Source: CAWDVH01 sp963805705 | GTDB taxonomy: Bacteria; Actinomycetota; Actinomycetes; Streptosporangiales; Streptosporangiaceae | Length of the DNA stretch: 64,000 nucleotides | NCBI GenBank assembly: GCA_963805705.1 | Contig: CAWDVH010000001.1 | Span: 620,001-684,000, forward strand | Reading direction: 5' to 3' | In this document: positions 57,961 through 64,000 of the stretch, piece by piece | Position numbering within the stretch: position 1 is the stretch's first letter | Layout: the number at the start of each line of letters is the position of its first letter | The notes under the pieces: generated by a model | What the model saw: only the letters and a program-made list of their open reading frames with translations | What the model was told of the DNA's origin: nothing | Databases searched by the model: none | Made by a program: the position numbers and the translations under genes

Positions 57961-58721
57961 CCTGGCGGGTCGCGCAGCTGGCTGACGTGCGCGACGAGAC
58001 GGCGACCGCGCGGACGCTGATCCTGGACGTGCCGGGCTGGCCGGGGCACCTGCCGGGCCAGCACGTTGATGTCCGCCTGACCGCCGAGGATGGCTACTCC
58101 ACCGAGCGCAGTTACTCTATCGCCTCGGCTCCTGGCGGCAGCCGGCTCGAGCTGACCATTCAGCGGCTGGAGGACGGCGAGGTCTCCCCGTACCTGGCGC
58201 AGACGCTGCGCCGCGGCGATCCGCTGGAGCTGCGCGGCCCGATCGGCGGCTACTTCGCCTGGCGGGCGGCCGACCCGGCGCCGGCCCTGCTGATCGGCGG
58301 CGGCTCGGGAGTGGTCCCGCTGATGGCCATGGTGCGCACCAGGATCGCCAGTGACAGCGCGGTGCCGATGCACCTGATCTACTCCACCCGCAGTCCTGAC
58401 ACCCTGCTGTATGCCGCTGAGCTGGAGCACATCGCGGCTCAGCGTTCCGGCCTGGCGGTGGACATCGTCTACACCAGGGCGGCGCCGCCGGGCCGGGGCG
58501 GCCGGGTCGGGCGGCTGGACGCCGGCCGTCTCGCCGAGCTCACGGGAGCCGCGAGGACCGCACGAGTCGCGGGGCTGGAGCCGCCAGGCGCCAGGCTGGC
58601 CTGTTTCGTGTGCGGCCCGACGAGTTTCGTCGAGAGCATCGCCAACCTGCTGATCGACCAGGGACTGACCGCGGGTCAGGTCAGGACCGAGCGGTTCGGG
58701 CCCAGCGGAGGGACACCATGA
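57930..58721 (+). CDS. FAD-dependent ferredoxin reductase-like oxidoreductase
   Basis: A 263-residue FNR-type reductase without a ferredoxin domain: FAD site ERSYSIASAPGG, LELRGPIGGYFAW, the NAD(P) motif LLIGGGSGVVPLMAM and the C-terminal CGPTSFVESIANLL. It should pass electrons from NAD(P)H via FAD, most likely to the molybdenum enzyme encoded just upstream (31-base overlap). The downstream DUF6510 gene overlaps by 4 bases. The three genes recur together in actinomycetes as far as I recall. Confidence 0.9.
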   Translation: MARAAVLGRLTWRVAQLADVRDETATARTLILDVPGWPGHLPGQHVDVRLTAEDGYSTERSYSIASAPGGSRLELTIQRLEDGEVSPYLAQTLRRGDPLELRGPIGGYFAWRAADPAPALLIGGGSGVVPLMAMVRTRIASDSAVPMHLIYSTRSPDTLLYAAELEHIAAQRSGLAVDIVYTRAAPPGRGGRVGRLDAGRLAELTGAARTARVAGLEPPGARLACFVCGPTSFVESIANLLIDQGLTAGQVRTERFGPSGGTP

Positions 58722-58984
58722 GCGACATGTGGACGGACGGCAACAGCCTCGGCGGGCCCCTGCGCGAGGTGTTCAGCGTCGACGTCACGATGGCGATCGG
58801 CCGCTGCGCGGGGTGCGGGCGCACGGGGCCGCTGGCCGAGGCCAGGCTCTACGACCACTCGCCGGGGGCGGTCCTGCGCTGCCGGGACTGCGGCGAGTCG
58901 CTGCTCCGACTGGTCCGCGGCCCTGGTCGCGCCTGGCTGGACCTGCGCGGGCTGGAGTTCATCGAGCTCCCGGTGACGGACTGA
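58718..58984 (+). CDS. DUF6510 family zinc-ribbon protein
   Basis: An 88-residue protein: DGNSLGGPLREVFSVDVTMAIGRCAGCGRTGPLAEARLY, then LRCRDCGESLLRLVRGPGRAWLDLRGLEFIELP. The two C-x2-C pairs suggest a zinc ribbon. DUF6510 members typically follow the sulfite-oxidase-like and flavin-reductase genes; the role is unknown, perhaps an assembly or electron-transfer helper. ATG 58718 overlaps the reductase stop (ATGA). Its end lies in a 50-base direct repeat. Confidence 0.85.
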   Translation: MSDMWTDGNSLGGPLREVFSVDVTMAIGRCAGCGRTGPLAEARLYDHSPGAVLRCRDCGESLLRLVRGPGRAWLDLRGLEFIELPVTD

Positions 58985-59077
58985 GGCAGCGGACTGGCGA
59001 CTTTGCGTGAAGAGCGCTGCCGGCGCCGGACTGAGGCAGCGGCCCGGCGAGTCCGTGCGAAGCGCGCCGCCGCCGCC
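58978..59077. repeat. 50-base imperfect direct repeat spanning the DUF6510 stop
   Basis: The sequence from 58978 (ggactgaggcagcgg) recurs from 59028 with the same start and further matches (GGCGA, CCG/GTGCGAAG), a period of 50 bases. The first copy contains the DUF6510 stop codon, so the second copy is a noncoding duplicate of the gene end. Confidence 0.65.
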
Positions 59078-59102
59078 GCCCGGGCGCGGCCGGGAACTGC
59101 TC

Positions 59103-59759
59103 CTAGTTGCCTCGGGAGAAGATCCGCAGGAACAAGAGGAACACGTTAAGGATGTCGAGGAAGATCGACGCGGCCAGCAGGGGCGCCGAGCCGATGTCCT
59201 GCGAGCGGCGCAGCCGCTGGAAATCGAACATGGTGAAGCCCGCGAAGATCACCAGGCCGAGCACCGCGTAGATCAGCGAGCCGTTCGGGATATGGACGAA
59301 GATCAGCACGATGCCGAACACGATGAGCGCCAGCAGTGCCCAGAAGCAGACCCTGGCCAGTCCCGCCAGGTCGCGCCGGGTGGCGTAGCCGGCCGCCCCG
59401 AAGCCGCCGATGAACAGCGCGGTGGCCCCGCCGGCCTGGGTGAGCGCCTGCGGGTCCGCGTTCGCGTAGTACGCGAGCGTCGGCGCCATGGCCAGCCCCA
59501 TGATCAGGCCGAAGACCAGCAGCAGCCCGACCGTCAGGGGCCGGGACTTGCGGACGGCGAACCGCATGCCGATCAGGCAGGCAAAAGCGGCGATGAACAA
59601 GAACAGGCCCACGCCGTAGCTCAGGTTACGGCCCAGGTAGGCGCCGAGCGCGAAGACGCCCGTGGTGACCGCGACGTAGCCCATCGTCTGCCCGAACAGG
59701 GCGTGCGTCCGGTCGCGGGTGGTGACACCAGCCCGCCCGTAGGCATAGGTCTCGCTCAT
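59103..59759 (-). CDS. Bax inhibitor-1/YccA family membrane protein
   Basis: A 218-residue protein with about seven hydrophobic helices, including MGYVAVTTGVFALGAYLG, VGLLLVFGLIMGLAMAP, TALFIGGFGAAGYATRRDL and ALLALIVFGIVLIFVHIP, and the conserved ending FAGFTMFDFQRL, then ILDILNVFLLFLRI. It belongs to the BI-1/YccA group of calcium-leak-type channels. The exact role in actinomycetes is not known. Stands alone. Confidence 0.92.
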   Translation of the reverse strand: MSETYAYGRAGVTTRDRTHALFGQTMGYVAVTTGVFALGAYLGRNLSYGVGLFLFIAAFACLIGMRFAVRKSRPLTVGLLLVFGLIMGLAMAPTLAYYANADPQALTQAGGATALFIGGFGAAGYATRRDLAGLARVCFWALLALIVFGIVLIFVHIPNGSLIYAVLGLVIFAGFTMFDFQRLRRSQDIGSAPLLAASIFLDILNVFLLFLRIFSRGN

Positions 59760-59899
59760 GACGCCTCACTTACTCTGGCCGCGACATGTTCCGGTCGTGG
59801 ATGCTCTCATAACGAGTTACTCAGGCTGCGACTTACTTCCGGTCGCGGCCACGCGCTCGGGCTATCGGTATCGATTATGAGCGGTGCCGGCCCCGTTGG

Positions 59900-61060
59900 T
59901 CACGCCAGGGCCGAGCGCAGCCGCAGCACGGCTTCCGGCGTGCAGTCGACATGCGGGCTGACCCGCAGCAGCGGCCCGGTCATCTCCCCCGGGGCACGAG
60001 CGGGGATCGCGCAGGTGGTGAGGATCTGGTGCTCGGCGAGCAGGTGCGCGCGGATCGCGGCGACATCCTGCCCGGCGGCCGGACGCAGGGCCGTGATGGC
60101 GCCCTGAGCATCGACGGGGTCGTCGATGTCCCAGCCCGGCAGGTCGGCCAGCACCTCGCGGGTCAGCCGGCCAACCGCGGACAGGCGCTCCCATACCCGG
60201 GCCGGCCCGGCGTCCAGGTGCTGGCGGACCGCGACGCAGAGCCCGACCCGTCCGGCGACGTTCGCCTCGCGCGACTCCAGCAGGTGAACGACGGGCTGGT
60301 CGCTGGGGTATGTGCCGCGCCGCAGGGCCGGGGCCCGGATGCGCAGCCGGTCCCACCAGGGCTCGGCCACGGCCAGCAGGCCGACTCCGCGCGGGCCGGC
60401 CAGCCACTTGCGGCTGGTGGCGTAGATGACGTCCGCGCCGGCCGCCGTCTCGAGATGCCCGAGCGCCTGCGCGGCATCGACCCACAGCGGAACCCCGGCG
60501 GCCTGGCACAAGGCCGCGGCCTGCCGGACCGGCTGGACCAGCGGGCGGTGCGAGGCCATCTGCATCAGGTGCACGAACGCCGGCGGGTCGCCGGCCAGAA
60601 CCCGCTCGAGGTGGCCGAGGTCGAGCCGGCCGTCCGGCAGCACGGCGAGTTCGGTGATGCGCAGCCCGTGATCGGCGAAGGCGGCCAGGCTGGGGCCCCA
60701 CTCGCTGGGCACGACCGCGACCGCGTCCCCTTCGCGCAGCGGCCATGCGCTCAGCAAGGTGGCCAGCGCGACCGAGGCGCTCTCAACGAACGCCAGCCCC
60801 CGCGCCGGCACGCCGAGCAGCCCGGCCAGGGCGGCCCGGCCAGCGTCGAGCACGGGCGCGGCCTGCTTTTCGGCGATGTAGCCGCCCACCTGCGCTTCCA
60901 GTAGGGCGTGGTCGGCGGCGGCCTGCATCACCTCAGCGGAGCTGCAGCCGGCCGCCGCGCTGTCCAGGTGCAGCCCGCGAAAGGGCAGGCGCGCCCTGGT
61001 CCAGGCGCGGGCCACGTCGGGCAGGTCAGCGTCATCGCTGCGCTGGGTCAAGACAGCCAT
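59900..61060 (-). CDS. PLP-dependent aminotransferase class V-fold protein, EgtE-like
   Basis: A 386-residue PLP enzyme: LHLDSAAAGCSSAEVMQAAADH at the start, WVDAAQALGHLE (Asp for the pyridine nitrogen), and the Schiff-base Lys in IYATSRKWLAGPRGVGLLAV, as in EgtE, the hercynylcysteine sulfoxide lyase of ergothioneine synthesis. The end RVSPHVDCTPEAVLRLRSAL also fits. No egtA-D genes are in the window, so the assignment to ergothioneine is a family inference and a cysteine-desulfurase-like role is possible. Confidence 0.8.
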   Translation of the reverse strand: MAVLTQRSDDADLPDVARAWTRARLPFRGLHLDSAAAGCSSAEVMQAAADHALLEAQVGGYIAEKQAAPVLDAGRAALAGLLGVPARGLAFVESASVALATLLSAWPLREGDAVAVVPSEWGPSLAAFADHGLRITELAVLPDGRLDLGHLERVLAGDPPAFVHLMQMASHRPLVQPVRQAAALCQAAGVPLWVDAAQALGHLETAAGADVIYATSRKWLAGPRGVGLLAVAEPWWDRLRIRAPALRRGTYPSDQPVVHLLESREANVAGRVGLCVAVRQHLDAGPARVWERLSAVGRLTREVLADLPGWDIDDPVDAQGAITALRPAAGQDVAAIRAHLLAEHQILTTCAIPARAPGEMTGPLLRVSPHVDCTPEAVLRLRSALA

Positions 61061-61112
61061 GGCAACGCTCCGGGGGCGGGCGGGAACGGGGGCACGATCA
61101 GCCGTAGCCGCC

Positions 61113-61976
61113 TTAGTTGCCGCCGCCGTCGCCGATCATCGCCTGGACGTCACTGTAGGACGGGAGGCCGGGCTCGCCGCCAGCACCCTGGCCGGATGCC
61201 GTGCCCGCCGGCTGGCCCGCTGCCTGGCCCGCTGCGCGCAGCGTGGCCTGCAGTGCAGCCCGGAAGAGCAGGGACCCGGTGCTGACGCGAGCGGTCCCGG
61301 CCGCGGCGAGCTCGGCGAAGGTGTGCCGGCCGGGCAGGTAGAGGATGTTCAGCGGCGCGGCGATCCGGGTCGCCAGGATCGCGATCACGGCGGGGTCGGC
61401 GGCAGCGGGCACGAAGATCCCGTCGGCCCCGGCCGCGATGTACGCCGCCGCGCGGCCGACCGCCTCCTCGATGGGCGGGGGCGCGCCGTCCGCCGCGAGC
61501 CAGAAGGCGTCGGTCCTGGCGTTGATGAACAGCGCGGGCACGCGCTCGCAGATCGCGGCGATCTTCGCGCAGTGCCGCTCGGCGCGGTCCAGGGTGCCGT
61601 CGGGGCGGCCGTCCTCGATGTTGACTCCGACCGCGCCAGCGCCGGCGACCTGCTCGGCGAACTGGGCCACCGCGTGCGGATCGTCGCTGAAGCCGGCTTC
61701 GATGTCCACCGTGAGCAGGGGCGGGAGGCGGCCAAGACGGCGCGTGAGCGCGAGCGTCTCGGGCCCGATCTGACCGGTAGCGTCGGGTTTCCCGGCCGCC
61801 GCGGCGACACCCAGGCTGGTGGTGCCGATCGCCGGGTAGCCGGCCGCGGCCAGCGCGGCCGCGGACGCGTAGTCCCAGGCGTTGGGCAGGAAGAGCGGGC
61901 GGCCTGGCCGGTGCAGGCCGAAGAACGCCTCGCGGCGCTGCTGGGGGCCGGGCCTCTCGAGATCACCTCCGGTCAT
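61113..61976 (-). CDS. isocitrate lyase/PEP mutase family protein
   Basis: A 287-residue TIM-barrel lyase: LFLPNAWDYASAAALAAAGYPAIGTTSLGVAAAAG, PPLLTVDIEAGFSDDP (metal-binding Asp and Glu), GAVGVNIEDG, and the FINARTDAFWL strand. It belongs to the carboxyvinyl-carboxyphosphonate/PEP mutase group and probably cleaves or isomerises a 2-hydroxy acid. The C-terminal 35 residues are Gly/Ala/Gln-rich. ATG 61976 overlaps the upstream P450 stop by 4 bases (ATGA), so it is coupled to that gene. A longer open frame upstream is not family-like. Confidence 0.87.
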   Translation of the reverse strand: MTGGDLERPGPQQRREAFFGLHRPGRPLFLPNAWDYASAAALAAAGYPAIGTTSLGVAAAAGKPDATGQIGPETLALTRRLGRLPPLLTVDIEAGFSDDPHAVAQFAEQVAGAGAVGVNIEDGRPDGTLDRAERHCAKIAAICERVPALFINARTDAFWLAADGAPPPIEEAVGRAAAYIAAGADGIFVPAAADPAVIAILATRIAAPLNILYLPGRHTFAELAAAGTARVSTGSLLFRAALQATLRAAGQAAGQPAGTASGQGAGGEPGLPSYSDVQAMIGDGGGN

Positions 61977-63092
61977 CTCAGGATCACCTCCAGCCTCGCC
62001 GGGGCCCCGGCGATGAGCCGGGGCCCGCGCTCGGCCGCGCCGGCGACCGCCGCGCACCGGTCTCGCACCGCCTGCACCACCCCGGCCGCGAGCATCAGCG
62101 CATGGGCCGGGCCCGGGCACGGGCGCAGTCCGTCACCGAACGCCAGGCTCGACAGGGTGCCGCGGCCGGGGTCGAAGCCGCCGGGGTCGAAGCGGGCGGG
62201 ATCGAAGCAGTCCGGCTCGTCGAACACCGCCGGGTCCCGGTTGGCCGAGTCGATGCGCAGCAGCACGACGCTGCCGGCGGGCACGCGCTGGCCGCACAGC
62301 TCGGCGGCCTCCCGGCTGACCCGCCGGCTGACCCGAGCCGGCGGGTCATGCCGGAGGACCTCAGCGAGAATGGCCTGCGTCGACCAGGCCGAGAGCTGTT
62401 CAGGCGGAGGGGTCAGGGCCCGGTGGATAGCCTCGCCGATCAGGCCGGCGGTGCTATCGCAGGCCTGCACCAGCAGCCCGATCCGGGCGGCGATGACCTC
62501 CTCGCTGCCCGGCCCGAGCATCCGGGCCAGCTCGGCCGTCGCGAGGTCGGCAGCGCGGTCGGCAGCGCGTTCCCGGCCGGTTCGCTCCGGGCCGGTACGC
62601 CCCTGGCTGGGATCAGCGCCGGGGAAGTACGCGGCGGCCACGACCGGCACCGCGCAGGCGGCGCGCTCGGCATCGGCGATCCCGAGCGCCGCGGCCAGGG
62701 CCGCCATCGGTACCCGCCGGGCCAGGCTCGTCGTCACATCGAGCCTGCCCGCGCCGGCCGCGGCGTCGAGTGCCGCGTGAGCCCGCCGCCCGGCGTCCTC
62801 GCGCAGCGCCAGGGGCGAGATGCGCTCCAGCTCCCCGATCGCCAGCGCCCGCCGGCGGGCATGAGCCTCGCCGTTGGCGAAGCGGGAGACCGTTGCCCGC
62901 AGCCAGCTGACGGTGCCGGCCGGCGCCGCCGGCCGCGGCGGGAACCTCGTAGACGGGATCGGCGAGCACCTCGCGGACCTGGCTATGCCGGGTGACTATC
63001 CAGCCGGGCTCCGGCGGGCGAGCCGACGGCCCTGGCTCGGCGACCGGCTCCGCGGATGCCGCGCCAGGCGAGACGATGTCGGTGTTGGCCAT
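61973..63092 (-). pseudogene. cytochrome P450, frameshifted near the N-terminus
   Basis: Part one, from ATG 63092, reads MANTDIVSPGAASAEPVAEP to WIVTRHSQVREVLADPVYEVPAA, a normal P450 start. Between about 62915 and 62941 (GC-only tract) one extra base shifts the frame. Part two continues as APAGTVSWLRATVSRFANGEAHARRRALAIGELERISP, then the I-helix ACDSTAGLI, EVLRHDPPARVSR (ExxR), and the heme ligand motif FGDGLRPCPGPAH. Removing one base gives about 372 residues, near the usual 400. As sequenced only a truncated protein from 62737 would be made. It precedes and overlaps the PEP mutase-like gene. Confidence 0.8.
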
Positions 63093-63154
63093 ATGCCGAC
63101 CGTAACGGCGAAACGGTTCGTCGCCGGTCTAACCGTGCCCGTTCAGGCTGCGCG

Positions 63155-63961
63155 TCAGGCTGGCCCCGTCAGGCTGGCCCCGGGCTGGCTGTCGAGCTCG
63201 GCCAGGAACCGGGTGATCGCCGCCGCGATCTGCGCGGCTCCGCGGCGAGGGAGCTGATGACCGATGTCGGCAACCAGCTGCAGGCGAGCCTCCGGCAGCC
63301 GCGCCGCGAGCTCGCGGGCCGTCTGGACCGGGACCAGCGTGTCCTGCGGGTCAGCGAGCACCAGGGCCGGCCGGCGAATGCCGGGCAGGGCGGCGGTGAG
63401 CTCATCCAGCTCGCCGACCAGGGCACGCTGCTCGGTCAGGAAGCTGCGCCACAGCGGCCCGTGATCGTGCCGGGAGTTGCCCCAGATATCCCAGTTGATG
63501 TGCTCATCCGCGGCGATGGGCCGTCTGCGGCGGCGGGCGACCTTGCGGAGCCGGACGCGGGCCAGCCAGGGTGTCAGCGACCAGGCGGTGACCGCGCAGA
63601 CCTCTCCGGTGACCGGGGCGGCCAGCAGCCAGTCCCAGCCGGTCAGGCAGCCAGGGCCGACGCTGGCCAGCAGGACCAGTGCCTCGACCCGCTGCGGCGC
63701 CAGCGCGGCCACCGACAGCGCGATGCCGCCGCCGTACGAGTGGCCGACCAGCACCGCCCGCTCGATGCCCCTGGAGTCGAGCTCGGCCAGGACGGCGCGC
63801 GCGTTGACGCCGAATCCGCCGGCCTGCTGGCGGTTAGCCCCGTATCCGGGCCGGTCCGCGGCGGTGACGTTCAGCTCGCGAGGCAGCAGGCCGGCCAGCT
63901 GCTGCCAGTCCGAGCCCAGGCCCGGCTGCCCGTGCAGCACCAGGACCTCTTGCTCACGCAC
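63155..63961 (-). CDS. alpha/beta hydrolase
   Basis: A 268-residue hydrolase: LVLHGQPGLGSDWQQLAGLL in the oxyanion region, ADRPGYGAN, the nucleophile elbow AVLVGHSYGGGIALS, the acid in VLADPQDTLVP and the His in VADIGHQLPRRG. The middle segment (VRLRKVARRRRRPIAADEHI) is unusually basic. The substrate is unknown. Single gene; 63093-63154 upstream of the P450 separates the two. The remaining bases to the window end show no further gene. Confidence 0.82.
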   Translation of the reverse strand: MREQEVLVLHGQPGLGSDWQQLAGLLPRELNVTAADRPGYGANRQQAGGFGVNARAVLAELDSRGIERAVLVGHSYGGGIALSVAALAPQRVEALVLLASVGPGCLTGWDWLLAAPVTGEVCAVTAWSLTPWLARVRLRKVARRRRRPIAADEHINWDIWGNSRHDHGPLWRSFLTEQRALVGELDELTAALPGIRRPALVLADPQDTLVPVQTARELAARLPEARLQLVADIGHQLPRRGAAQIAAAITRFLAELDSQPGASLTGPA

Positions 63962-64000
63962 ATGACTGACTCTAGCCCGGCGAGCGGCCGGAACGGCCAG

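Noticed and set aside
1..64000. tRNA, rRNA, CRISPR array, riboswitch or phage attachment site
   Set aside because: No T-loop-like GGTTCGA contexts with cloverleaf potential, no regularly spaced repeats with unique spacers, and no integrase or recognisable aptamer were found by eye; a tRNAscan/Infernal run would be needed to exclude weak cases.

Overview
The window is about 70% or more GC throughout, is densely coded, and uses many GTG starts. The gene content points to a high-GC actinomycete. Markers are an XRE/DUF5753 regulator with a DUF397 partner, a SAV2177-type (DUF574) methyltransferase, a stand-alone HATPase of the anti-sigma type, an F420-type LLM oxidoreductase, DprE2 plus decaprenyl-phosphate phosphoribosyltransferase, an EgtE-like lyase, and two ECF sigma factors with C-terminal extensions. 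A Streptosporangiales-like soil actinomycete is my best guess. There are no rRNA or tRNA genes, CRISPR arrays, intact transposons or origins that I can see, so this is an accessory-style chromosomal stretch.

Layout. 1-2601 is a gene graveyard: an internally deleted IS5-type transposase, a 5'-truncated hydrolase, a frameshifted DUF4331 gene and a 5'-truncated cation/proton antiporter. 2628-15974 holds mostly single metabolic and regulatory genes: NTF2-like protein with divergent AraC regulator, methyltransferase, DUF2087, hydrolases, PfpI, YjbR, an acyl-CoA synthetase fused to an NTF2-like domain, prolyl oligopeptidase, and XRE/DUF397. 16166-23840 carries a MacAB-like ABC efflux operon with two different adaptor proteins, divergent from an OmpR-type two-component system, with direct repeats between them that look like the regulator's binding box. 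23920-31935 holds an aldolase-like protein, SCO6745-family protein, M20 peptidase, amidase, DUF4230 and aldehyde dehydrogenase. 32141-42125 holds a Ros/MucR-type zinc-finger regulator with repeated helix-turn-helix units, RmlB, an ECF42 sigma factor with its YciI/DGPF partner, ArsR with an SRPBCC/TIGR03086 fusion, VOC, TfoX, SDR, a CPT-like kinase, and an ECF41 (SigJ) sigma factor with its epimerase partner.

42409-45468 is the most unusual locus: a tight operon resembling methylamine-utilisation maturation genes (two MauD-like proteins, one without the CxxC, and MauE) feeding a Tat-exported, very cysteine-rich MauA-like protein, with no MauB or MauG in sight. 45509-53217 has a secreted barrel protein, GT1 glycosyltransferase, LLM oxidoreductase, an EXPERA membrane protein coupled to an SDR, and a cell-wall arabinose-donor operon (phosphodiester glycosidase, UbiA, DprE2). 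53685-63961 has a zinc alcohol dehydrogenase, VOC, a DyP peroxidase/encapsulin nanocompartment, a sulfite-oxidase-like/flavin-reductase/DUF6510 operon, a Bax-inhibitor protein, an EgtE-like enzyme, a P450 followed by a PEP-mutase-like protein, and a hydrolase.

A recurring oddity is that at least seven otherwise well-conserved genes are broken by a one-base indel, usually an extra G or C. Either this strain is losing accessory genes or the assembly has residual indel errors; raw reads would settle which.
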